The translations under genes and the position numbers were made by a program. The notes under the pieces were generated by a model. The model was given only the letters and a program-made list of their open reading frames with translations. It made no database searches and had not been told where the DNA came from. 9,547 nt of DNA from an uncultured Eubacteriales bacterium (GTDB lineage Bacteria > Bacillota > Clostridia > Oscillospirales > Oscillospiraceae), in the NCBI GenBank assembly GCA_934567745.1, contig CAKTJM010000068.1, forward strand, positions 1 through 9,547. Direction: 5' to 3'. Positions 1 to 6,546 of the stretch are shown piece after piece; within the stretch, counting starts at the first letter, position 1, and each line of letters begins with the position of its first letter.

Positions 1-2076
1 GATGGTGAGGGTGTTCGTGGCGGGAGTTCCCTCGGTTACCTCATAGATATACCATCTACTGCCCTCATCGCTTACACCGTCAGTGTAGCCGCCAGCGACG
101 CGAGCATCTGCACCGCCAAGCTGGTTGAGGTAATAGGTGGTGGAACCGCCGTAATAACTAGTTACGTCTTGCGCGATCGTCCAGCACGCCTGTGCAGTAT
201 CATAGGTCAACGCCAACGTTGCTTTAGTAGTTTCAACAGAAGCGGTATGATAGCCAATCGTTAAATATTTATGGGAACGGTCCTGAATGGTATAGCCACC
301 GTCAACAGAAGTGATGGTCCATTTTTCGTCGCTGGTCGTGTTGGGCGTGCCACTAAGGGTCAAAGCATTATAGTAATAATTATATGAATTATATGTACCA
401 ATCTGATTTGTTAGTAAGATATTGTTTCGATAGTTCGTGATCAGATAAGTCTTCCCGCTTTCGATAGACGTGACCTTGCTCACACCAGCTGCCTGCGCCT
501 GGCCCTGCGTTACGCTCGCGGTCGCGATATAAGCGGCAGCACCGGTGATGTAATCCTTGCCATCTGCGTTGCCAACATCGAAGGTGGCGCTCTCGCCAAC
601 CGTGAGAGTCACATCCCTTGTGGTCCCCGCACTCGCATCCTGCACAGTGATGGTATACGAAGTTTCGTTTTCAGAATCATCCGTCGCGGTGATGGTGGCC
701 TGGCCTGTGCCCTTGGCCTGTGCCGTCACCGACTGGGCGGAGATGCCGCCGCTTCTGGTGAGCGACTCGTTAGCAGTGAGTGCGATGACAGCATCGTTAG
801 AGGTCTTCCAAGTGACGCTCTTGTCGGCCGTGAGCACGATGCTGCTGCCGTTCGTCATGGTCGCGGGGACGGCCTCCCCGCCCTCTAATGTGATGACGGG
901 GGGCTGCTTGGTCTTGATGTCATCCGGCCAGTATTGTTCCGCCAACTTTTCGAGCTGGTAGAGCGCGCCATAGTTCTCGTTCTCACTGATGACATCACTG
1001 TCGGTCAGGTAGGCGTCCTGCGAAGCGTCGCACCAGATGCAGAACATGGTGCCGAGACTGCCGGGAATGGTGCTGCCATAGCCGGGGTTCCCATCGAAGT
1101 ACTCGTTGATACCGACCCACTTCTTGTCCATCTTTGTTGCCTTCAGGACAGGCAGCTCGACGGAGGTCGCGGTGCTGTTCACGGTGCCCTGCCAGTACTT
1201 CGTGCCGATCTCGCTGTTCTGGGCAGTCTTGATGACATAGTACCAGCGGCCGTGGGTGTTGATCATCTGATAGCCAGCCCTGGCCAGTGCAGACGCGGTC
1301 TGGCTCCCACTCTCCTGATGCCAGTAGGTGATCTGGACGCTCTTCGGCATGGTGGCGACGTTGGTGGCGTCGTTGAAGGCACGGGGGGTCATCCCGGCAT
1401 CGGTGATGACCTTGGCGCAGCCGCTGAGGAAGGTGGTCATGTTCGTGCCAGTATAACCGGACTCATCGGAGCCGAAGTGGAAGAACTTGCAGCCCTTGCC
1501 TTTGAAGTACTCCACATACTTGCCCAGCAGCGCATAACCGTAGTTACGGGCAACTTCACTGGCGACGTCGAGGTTGCCATTGCTGGCATAGCTGGTGTCA
1601 TGCACGATGGCCGTGGCGTGGCCGGGCATGTTCAGCATGGGGACGATGTCGATGTCCTTAGCAGTGGCGTAGGCGATGATGTCATCCATCTGAGCCTCCG
1701 TCAGATACCGGGTGTCCCCATTGAACGCGTAGTTGCCGTTCGTGATGTTGGCCTTGACCGTATCGCTGATCATCTCGACAGTCTCGTTAGAACTGTCCTC
1801 GAACGACAGGCTCATATCATCCAGCAGGAAGCGGCAGCCCCCATTGCCGAAGGCCAGCTGGAGCTGGTTGTACCCATACTGCGCCATCGTATCGATGAGC
1901 TTTTTGATATTTTCAACAGAAAAGTACTTCCGTCCGCAGTCGAGATGGACGATACGATACAACGGAGTATCGGCAGAAGTGCTCGACTTCGCCGCCAACG
2001 CTGCCCCTGGCAACAAGCTGAACACCATCACCAGCGCCAGGAACAGCGAAAGCACTTTTTTCTTCTTCGTACTCAT
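1..2076 (-). CDS. Secreted GH20 beta-N-acetylhexosaminidase, dispersin/lacto-N-biosidase-like, C-terminus outside the window
   Basis: The frame is open for 692 codons and still open at base 1. The start is placed at 2076 because AGGAGG (2085-2090) lies 8 nt upstream; an in-frame ATG at 2082 is only 2 nt from it. Residues 1-29 are a signal peptide (KKKK, hydrophobic core, ALA-A). Residues about 38-385 match a GH20 TIM barrel: NMPGHATA (149-156), catalytic Asp-Glu D204-E205 in HFGSDESGY, ITYWHQE (249-255) and a late Trp (W348). The order and wording of these motifs recall dispersin B and lacto-N-biosidases, and no GH20b domain precedes the barrel. Residues about 393-478 look like a bacterial Ig-like (Big_2) domain. 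Residues about 538-683 form an aromatic-rich, beta-trefoil/lectin-like module (YLITNYR, KYLTIGY). By family it should cleave terminal beta-linked N-acetylhexosamine by substrate-assisted catalysis, outside the cell. The exact substrate cannot be told. A cell-wall anchor may lie beyond the edge. Confidence 0.9.
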   Translation of the reverse strand, partial: MSTKKKKVLSLFLALVMVFSLLPGAALAAKSSTSADTPLYRIVHLDCGRKYFSVENIKKLIDTMAQYGYNQLQLAFGNGGCRFLLDDMSLSFEDSSNETVEMISDTVKANITNGNYAFNGDTRYLTEAQMDDIIAYATAKDIDIVPMLNMPGHATAIVHDTSYASNGNLDVASEVARNYGYALLGKYVEYFKGKGCKFFHFGSDESGYTGTNMTTFLSGCAKVITDAGMTPRAFNDATNVATMPKSVQITYWHQESGSQTASALARAGYQMINTHGRWYYVIKTAQNSEIGTKYWQGTVNSTATSVELPVLKATKMDKKWVGINEYFDGNPGYGSTIPGSLGTMFCIWCDASQDAYLTDSDVISENENYGALYQLEKLAEQYWPDDIKTKQPPVITLEGGEAVPATMTNGSSIVLTADKSVTWKTSNDAVIALTANESLTRSGGISAQSVTAQAKGTGQATITATDDSENETSYTITVQDASAGTTRDVTLTVGESATFDVGNADGKDYITGAAAYIATASVTQGQAQAAGVSKVTSIESGKTYLITNYRNNILLTNQIGTYNSYNYYYNALTLSGTPNTTSDEKWTITSVDGGYTIQDRSHKYLTIGYHTASVETTKATLALTYDTAQACWTIAQDVTSYYGGSTTYYLNQLGGADARVAGGYTDGVSDEGSRWYIYEVTEGTPATNTLTI

Positions 2077-2084
2077 ACGCATTT

Positions 2085-2090
2085 CCTCCT
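2085..2090 (-). promoter_or_regulatory. Ribosome binding site of the GH20 gene, decides the start
   Basis: The minus strand reads AGGAGG followed by AAATGCGTATG. A full Shine-Dalgarno match sits 8 nt before the ATG at 2076 but only 2 nt before the ATG at 2082. The downstream ATG is therefore the likely start, and the two extra residues (Met-Arg) are probably not translated. Confidence 0.75.
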
Positions 2091-2167
2091 AGTTCCTGAG
2101 GGGGATCGCGCCCACCGCTGGCGGCGCAGGACGGTCCACCCCCAGCATAGTTTCGATACGTGCCTAC

Positions 2168-2196
2168 ATTATAATTGTAAAATGGGCCCGTGTCAA
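2168..2196 (-). promoter_or_regulatory. Consensus sigma-A/sigma-70 promoter for the GH20 gene
   Basis: On the minus strand a perfect TTGACA (2191-2196) and a perfect TATAAT (2168-2173) are separated by exactly 17 bp. Transcription would start near 2161, giving a leader of about 80 nt before the ATG at 2076. The -35 box lies in the gap of a short inverted repeat, GGCCCG (2185-2190) and CGGGCC (2202-2207). This could be a repressor site but is weak evidence in GC-rich DNA. All 12 box positions match, so the promoter should be strong unless repressed. Confidence 0.85.
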
Positions 2197-2229
2197 TCCG
2201 TCGGGCCGAAAAAATGCAGGCGGGCCAAT

Positions 2230-2276
2230 CGGTTTCTGCGATTTCGCCAAAAAATGGGCGATGGGGGCGGAAACCG
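2230..2276. repeat. Nested inverted repeat in the divergent control region
   Basis: CGGTTTC (2230-2236) and its exact complement GAAACCG (2270-2276) enclose a second pair, TCGCC (2244-2248) and GGCGA (2257-2261), around an A-rich loop. The right outer arm overlaps the 14-bp palindrome at 2271-2284, so the CGGTTT/AAACCG half-site occurs three times between 2230 and 2284. This spacing suits a dimeric regulator with one full site and one extra half-site. An RNA role is less likely because the repeat lies upstream of both predicted transcription starts. It is the main ordered sequence in the control region apart from the promoters. Confidence 0.4.
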
Positions 2277-2284
2277 CGCGGTTT
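2271..2284. promoter_or_regulatory. 14-bp perfect palindrome, candidate operator of the exopolysaccharide operon
   Basis: AAACCGCGCGGTTT is its own reverse complement over all 14 bases. Its centre (2277.5) lies about 45 bp upstream of the predicted rightward transcription start and directly against the weak -35 box at 2288-2293. Sites centred about there are often bound by activators that compensate for a poor -35, though a repressor is equally possible. The regulator is unknown and is not encoded in the window. Confidence 0.45.
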
Positions 2285-2287
2285 GCA

Positions 2288-2316
2288 TTGCTTTTCCCCC
2301 GAAAACGCAGTATAAT
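2288..2316 (+). promoter_or_regulatory. Promoter of the exopolysaccharide operon (perfect -10, weak -35)
   Basis: TATAAT at 2311-2316 is an exact -10 box. At a 17-bp spacing the -35 is TTGCTT (2288-2293), matching only the first three consensus bases. Transcription would begin around 2322-2325, about 45 nt before the preferred start codon at 2370. The weak -35 next to a palindrome (2271-2284) suggests that this promoter is regulated. No other promoter was noticed in the short gaps further down the operon. Confidence 0.65.
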
Positions 2317-2369
2317 CAGGCATTATGATGCCGTTCATGCGGTCTGGCGGCGAGAAGGGGGGGACGGGG

Positions 2370-4280
2370 ATGCGATCGCGCTATCGCGGGGCCATCGTGC
2401 TGTGCATGGACCTGTGCCTGATCTTCTCCTGCAACTGCCTCGTCTTCCTGCCCGCCATGCTGCGGCAGGACGTGCGGCCGTGGAACCTCTTCCTCCACAT
2501 CGCGCTGCTGGCGGTGTGCATGCTGGTGTTCCAGATCCCTCTGCGCACCTACAACAGCCTCTGGCGCTACGCCGAGAGCCGGGAGTACCTGGCGCTGCTG
2601 GCGGGGATGGGGCTGGGATACCTATTATATACTGCGGTGGACCTGCTGGCTGGGATGAGCCTGATCTGGGTCCGCGGCGCGCTGACGGGCACGGCCCTGG
2701 CGCTGCTGCTGATGCTGGCGATCCGGTTCTGCTACCGCATCTACCGCTACCGCGTCTCCACGACCCGGTCGGAGGGGCGGAGCTACGTGGCGATCCTCGG
2801 CGCGGGCGCGGCGGGCGTGGCGCTGCTGCGGGAGCTGCGCGGCAACCCGGGCGGGCGATACATCCCGTACTGCCTGTTCGACGACGCGCCGGACAAGCGC
2901 GACAAGACGGTGGACGGGGTGCCGGTCTGGGGGCCGATCGACCGCCTGCCGGAATACCTACAGAACACGCCGGTGACGGAGCTGGTGATCGCGATCGCGC
3001 ATCTGGAGGGCCCGCGTCGGCGGGAGATCCTGGACTGCTGCGCGCGGACGAGCTGCCGGATCCACATCCTGGACGATCCGCTGGCACAATTACAGCGCGG
3101 CCGCCCGATGGCGGGCGGGATGCGGCAGGTGCAGATCGAGGATCTGCTCGGCCGGGACCCGGTGGAGCTGGACACGGCGCGGGTGCGCGCGCTGCTGCAC
3201 GGCCGGACGGTGATGGTGACGGGCGGCGGCGGCTCGATCGGGTCGGAGCTGTGCCGTCAGATCGCGGGGCACGGTCCGCGGCGGCTGATCGTGGTGGACA
3301 TCGCGGAAAATAGTACATATGAATTGCAGAGCGACCTGCGGGCGCGGTACGGGGCGGAGCTGGATCTGCGGATCGAGATCGCGTCGGTCCGGGACCGGCG
3401 CAGGCTGGACGAGCTGTTCGCGCGGTACCGGCCGGAGGTGGTCTTCCACGCGGCGGCGCACAAGCACGTGCCGCTGATGGAGCGCTGTCCGGAGGAGGCG
3501 GTGAAGAACAACGTCTTCGGGACCTATCACACGGCGCTGACGGCGCGGAAGTACGGGACGGAGACGTTCGTGCTGATCTCGACGGACAAGGCGGTCAACC
3601 CGACGAACATCATGGGCGCGACGAAGTACCTGTGCGAGCAGGTCCTGCAGGGCCTGCGCGGGCAGGGGACGACACGGTTCACGGCGGTGCGGTTCGGCAA
3701 CGTGCTCGGGTCGAGCGGGTCGGTGATCCCGCTGTTCAAGCGGCAGATCGAGCGCGGCGGCCCGGTGACGGTGACGGACAAGCGGATCATCCGCTATTTC
3801 ATGACGATCCCGGAGGCGGTCCAGCTGGTGCTGGAGGCGGGGACCCTCGCGGAGAGCGGGGAGGTCTTCGTGCTGGACATGGGCGAGCCGGTGCGGATCC
3901 TGGACCTGGCGGAGAAGCTGATCCGTCTGTCCGGGTACACGCCGTACGTGGACATCCAGATCGAGGAGGTCGGCCTGCGGCCGGGGGAGAAGCTCTACGA
4001 GGAGCTGCTCACGGCGAGCGGCGACCTGCGCCGCACGCCGAACCGGAAGATCTTCGTCGAGACGCGCCCGCCGCTGGACGAGGCGGAGCTGGAGCGCTGG
4101 CTCGGCAGCCTGCGGGCGGCCCTGGACACGGGCCGCCGGGAGGAGATCTTCGCGCAGCTGCACGCCCTGGTCCCGACGTTCCGGGACCCGGACGAGGTCA
4201 ACCGCGAGGCGGTCCGCCACCGGGCGGACGAGGTCTATGTGATCGCGCCCGCCGCGGTCGAGGTCCGTCCGTCCCGGTGA
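2370..4280 (+). CDS. capD: Membrane-bound nucleotide-sugar 4,6-dehydratase, CapD/WbpM/PglF family
   Basis: This 636-residue protein has the full architecture of large UDP-GlcNAc 4,6-dehydratases. Four membrane helices lie at about 8-30, 39-58, 72-92 and 104-121. A first Rossmann domain (LGAGAAGV, 143-150) is followed by an SDR catalytic domain with the NAD site TGGGGSIGSE (284-293), AAAHKHVPLME (361-371), STDKAVNPTN (404-413) and MGATK (415-419). The usual SDR Tyr is Met415, giving the Ser-Met-Lys arrangement known from WbpM-like enzymes, so this is not a loss of function. RPGEKLYEELL (537-547) is also typical. The enzyme should convert a UDP-HexNAc to a 6-deoxy-4-keto sugar at the inner membrane face, feeding surface polysaccharide synthesis. 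The start at 2370 follows AAGGGGGGG (2355-2363). An in-frame ATG at 2325 would give 651 residues but lies almost at the predicted transcription start. It is the first gene of the operon. Confidence 0.93.
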   Translation: MRSRYRGAIVLCMDLCLIFSCNCLVFLPAMLRQDVRPWNLFLHIALLAVCMLVFQIPLRTYNSLWRYAESREYLALLAGMGLGYLLYTAVDLLAGMSLIWVRGALTGTALALLLMLAIRFCYRIYRYRVSTTRSEGRSYVAILGAGAAGVALLRELRGNPGGRYIPYCLFDDAPDKRDKTVDGVPVWGPIDRLPEYLQNTPVTELVIAIAHLEGPRRREILDCCARTSCRIHILDDPLAQLQRGRPMAGGMRQVQIEDLLGRDPVELDTARVRALLHGRTVMVTGGGGSIGSELCRQIAGHGPRRLIVVDIAENSTYELQSDLRARYGAELDLRIEIASVRDRRRLDELFARYRPEVVFHAAAHKHVPLMERCPEEAVKNNVFGTYHTALTARKYGTETFVLISTDKAVNPTNIMGATKYLCEQVLQGLRGQGTTRFTAVRFGNVLGSSGSVIPLFKRQIERGGPVTVTDKRIIRYFMTIPEAVQLVLEAGTLAESGEVFVLDMGEPVRILDLAEKLIRLSGYTPYVDIQIEEVGLRPGEKLYEELLTASGDLRRTPNRKIFVETRPPLDEAELERWLGSLRAALDTGRREEIFAQLHALVPTFRDPDEVNREAVRHRADEVYVIAPAAVEVRPSR

Positions 4281-4295
4281 GATGAGGAGGATGGG

Positions 4296-4958
4296 ATGAG
4301 TCGAAGAGGCAAGATCGGCCTGACGGTCGTGGCGGTGCTGCTGGCGGTGCTCGCGGCGGTGGTGATGTGGCGTTGGAACGACGTCCAGGCGCTGCGCTAC
4401 GGGCTGACGCTCGACCCGATCACGATCGAGGAGCGGCTGGACGAGCAGCAGCAGGTCATCGGCGACGCGATGGACGAGTACGGCGTGCCGTCCTACGAGT
4501 TCACGCCGGAGGAGCTGGACCGGCTGGTCCGCGGCGAGGTGACGCCCGAGCAGGCGGCGCAGGAGGTGCTCGCGCACCGCGACCCGCCGCAGGGGACCGA
4601 CGAGCCGACGCCGGAGCCGGCGCTGAGCGAGGCGGAGCAGGGGGTCCAGAGCTGCATCGCGCAGATGTACGTCCTCCAGTCGTATTACGAGGGGAAGCTC
4701 TCGGCGATCGCCGCGGACGTGGCGGCCGCGTCGGACACCCAGGAGGGCCGCCAGCAGGCGGTGATGGCGAAGCTCAACGAGCTGAGCGCGCTCGAGAGCG
4801 AGTGCGACGCGCGGGTCGCCGCCGTGGTGAAGGACCTGCGCGCCCATCTGGCGGCGAGCGGGAAGGACGACGGCCTGGCCCGCCAGGTCGAGGAGACGTA
4901 TCAGACGGAGAAGAGCCTGAAGAAGGCGTACTATCTCCAGCTCTACCAGGGTGGCTGA
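4296..4958 (+). CDS. Exported single-pass helical protein of unknown function in the exopolysaccharide operon
   Basis: The protein has 220 residues and I cannot assign it a named family. AGGAGG (4285-4290) lies 5 nt before the ATG, 15 bp after the dehydratase stop. A short basic N-terminus (SRRGK) and one hydrophobic helix (about 7-25), with no clear cleavage site, suggest a signal anchor with the rest outside the cell. Residues 40-95 are acidic and helical. Residues 96-110 are a Pro/Glu/Thr-rich linker. Residues 110-215 are predicted helices rich in Ala, Glu and Lys that could form a coiled-coil hairpin. The only two cysteines, C120 and C170, fall one in each half of that region and could form a disulfide. 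It overlaps nothing and lies 3 bp before the phosphatase gene, so a role in the same surface-polysaccharide assembly is likely by context only. An accessory partner of the kinase complex is possible. Confidence 0.85.
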   Translation: MSRRGKIGLTVVAVLLAVLAAVVMWRWNDVQALRYGLTLDPITIEERLDEQQQVIGDAMDEYGVPSYEFTPEELDRLVRGEVTPEQAAQEVLAHRDPPQGTDEPTPEPALSEAEQGVQSCIAQMYVLQSYYEGKLSAIAADVAAASDTQEGRQQAVMAKLNELSALESECDARVAAVVKDLRAHLAASGKDDGLARQVEETYQTEKSLKKAYYLQLYQGG

Positions 4959-4961
4959 CGG

Positions 4962-5705
4962 ATGATCGACCTGCATTGTCATATCCTGCCGGGCGTGGAC
5001 GACGGCGCGGCCTCCGACGAGGAGAGCCTGGCCATGGCGCGTCTGGCGGTGGAGAGCGGCGTGACGGCCATCGCGGCGACGCCGCACTGCAACCTGCCCG
5101 GCGGGCCGAAGAACTACGCCGACGCCGCCCTGCGGGACCGCTTTTTGCACCTGCACCGGCTGCTGGTCCGGGAGGGGATCCCCCTGCGCCTGTACACGGG
5201 CGCGGAGGTGTACGCGACGCCGGAGGTCCCGGCCCTGCTGCGGGACCGGCGGCTGCTGACCCTGGGCGGGAGCCGGTACCTGCTGATCGAGTTCGGCTTC
5301 GACGAGCCGCGCAGCTTCGTCGAGCGGACGCTCGGGGCCGTCGCGGACGCGGGCCTGACGCCGGTGGCCGCGCACCCGGAGCGGTACTACTTCCTCCAGG
5401 ACGACCCGACGCCGCTGCGCGACTGGGCGGCGCGCGGCTGGGCGATCCAGCTGAACAAGGGGAGCCTGTTCGGGCTCTTCGGGCGCGGCGCGGGCCGGGC
5501 GGCCCAGTGGTGCATGCGCGAGGGCTGCGTCCACCTGATCGGCAGCGACGCGCACAGCCCCTACCGCCGCACGACGCGGCTGTCGGACGTCCGGGCGCAC
5601 GTGGCCCGCTGGAGCGGGCCGGAGGTGGCCGCCCTGCTGCTGGACGAGAACCCGGCGGCGATCCTGGCCGACCGGCCGATCGTGTCGGTGCGGGAGGCAT
5701 TTTGA
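4962..5705 (+). CDS. cpsB: CpsB/YwqE-type PHP-domain protein-tyrosine phosphatase
   Basis: This 247-residue protein is of typical family length and keeps the metal-binding motifs of the PHP fold: DLHCHILPGVDDG (H5, H7, D13-D14), ATPHC (H42), GAEVY (E82), AAHPERY (H138) and GSDAHS (D196, H198). Family members are manganese-dependent phosphatases that remove phosphate from the C-terminal tyrosines of the BY-kinase, resetting the cycle that controls capsule chain length and export. Its substrates here are presumably the two kinases encoded at 6547-8007 and 7994-9469. The ATG lies 3 bp after the preceding stop, and the only possible ribosome site (CCAGGGTGG) lies inside the end of that gene. Translation is therefore probably coupled. 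All expected ligands are present, so it should be active. Confidence 0.94.
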   Translation: MIDLHCHILPGVDDGAASDEESLAMARLAVESGVTAIAATPHCNLPGGPKNYADAALRDRFLHLHRLLVREGIPLRLYTGAEVYATPEVPALLRDRRLLTLGGSRYLLIEFGFDEPRSFVERTLGAVADAGLTPVAAHPERYYFLQDDPTPLRDWAARGWAIQLNKGSLFGLFGRGAGRAAQWCMREGCVHLIGSDAHSPYRRTTRLSDVRAHVARWSGPEVAALLLDENPAAILADRPIVSVREAF

Positions 5706-5726
5706 GAAGATGAGAGGACTGCATCT

Positions 5727-6536
5727 ATGAGACGTTTTCGCTTGCTCGTGCTGGCGGTCGCCGTCGTGATGGCGGCGGCGCTGGCCGTCTCCGTGGTGGC
5801 GCAGCGCGCCGCGGCGGACCGGACCCTGCCGGAGATCCGCTGCCCCGAGGGGGCGCTGGAGCTGTCGGTCCGGGCGCTCGACGACCGGGCCCTCCTGTCC
5901 GGCGTGACCGCCTGGGACGAGAAGGACGGGGACCTGACGGACCGCATCGTCCTCCAGGGCCTGGGCAAGGGCGTCGAGGACGGCATGACCACGGCGACCT
6001 ACGTGGTGGCCGACGCGGACCACCACGTGGCGACGAGGACGCGCCCGGTGCGGCTGGTGGACTACCAGCCGCCGCGCTTCACGCTGAGCCAGCCGCTGAC
6101 CTATCCGGTCGGCGCGTCGATCGCGGTGCGCGACCGGCTGACCGCCTGGGACGCGGTCGATGGGGACCTGAGCGACCGGATCAAGCTCACGACGAGCGGG
6201 CTGGCGGTGTACAGCGAGGGGACCTATCCCCTCACCTGCGAGGTGACGAACAGCCTGGGCGACACGGCCACGGTGACGCTGGAGCTGACGATCCGCAACG
6301 AGCGCAGCGGCGCGCCGCAGATCGTCCTGAGCACCTACCTGGTCTATCTCCCGGCGGGCGCGGCGTTCGATCCGATGGCCTACGTGGACCGGGTCGAGGG
6401 CGGCCGGATGCAGAGCGTACAGGTCCGGCTCCCCGAGGGGGGGCTGACCGAGGGAACGACCGGGCGGGTGGTCTACACCTGCCCCGGTGCGAACGGGGAG
6501 ACGGGCACCGCCACCCTGTATGTCGTCGTCGAGTGA
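5727..6536 (+). CDS. Exported protein with DUF5011/Cry22-like Ig repeats, function unknown
   Basis: This 269-residue protein starts at an ATG 8 nt after AGAGGA (5713-5718). Residues 4-25 are a hydrophobic segment after MRRFR, acting as a signal peptide or signal anchor (VSVVAQRAAA follows), so the rest is extracellular. Three beta-rich domains follow, roughly 34-113, 114-190 and 196-268. The first two share AWDEKDGDLTDRI (62-74) and AWDAVDGDLSDRI (140-152), the signature of DUF5011/Cry22-type Ig-like domains usually seen in adhesins and surface proteins. The third is more divergent. Each domain has one cysteine (C39, C171, C252). There is no LPXTG or lipobox. The gene sits between the phosphatase and the kinases, where standard capsule operons have nothing of this kind. 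It may bind the polymer or the outer part of the Wzz-like domains, which is inference. Confidence 0.85.
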   Translation: MRRFRLLVLAVAVVMAAALAVSVVAQRAAADRTLPEIRCPEGALELSVRALDDRALLSGVTAWDEKDGDLTDRIVLQGLGKGVEDGMTTATYVVADADHHVATRTRPVRLVDYQPPRFTLSQPLTYPVGASIAVRDRLTAWDAVDGDLSDRIKLTTSGLAVYSEGTYPLTCEVTNSLGDTATVTLELTIRNERSGAPQIVLSTYLVYLPAGAAFDPMAYVDRVEGGRMQSVQVRLPEGGLTEGTTGRVVYTCPGANGETGTATLYVVVE

Positions 6537-6546
6537 GGTGGAGAGG

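Noticed and set aside
934..2328. Plus-strand open frame of 464 codons across the GH20 region
   Set aside because: It is antisense to a gene with signal peptide, catalytic motifs, ribosome site and consensus promoter. The translation shows no domain and runs into the control region.
2261..3313. Plus-strand open frame of 350 codons overlapping the start of the dehydratase
   Set aside because: Frame-shifted shadow of the dehydratase with a Gly/Ala/Arg-rich translation and no motif.
2370..4280. Missing catalytic Tyr in the SDR domain as a sign of an inactive dehydratase
   Set aside because: Large WbpM/PglF-type enzymes naturally have Met in that place (here M415 with K419), and the neighbouring T-D-K residues are present.
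4367..5713. Plus-strand open frame of 448 codons across the 220-residue protein and the phosphatase
   Set aside because: Ala/Gly/Arg-rich, no domain. It covers two well-supported genes in another frame.
3090..6026. Very long open frame on the minus strand opposite the dehydratase, the 220-residue protein and the phosphatase (978 codons)
   Set aside because: Its product is rich in Arg, His, Pro and Ala with no domain. It lies opposite genes with clear motifs and is explained by the extreme GC bias of the third codon positions.
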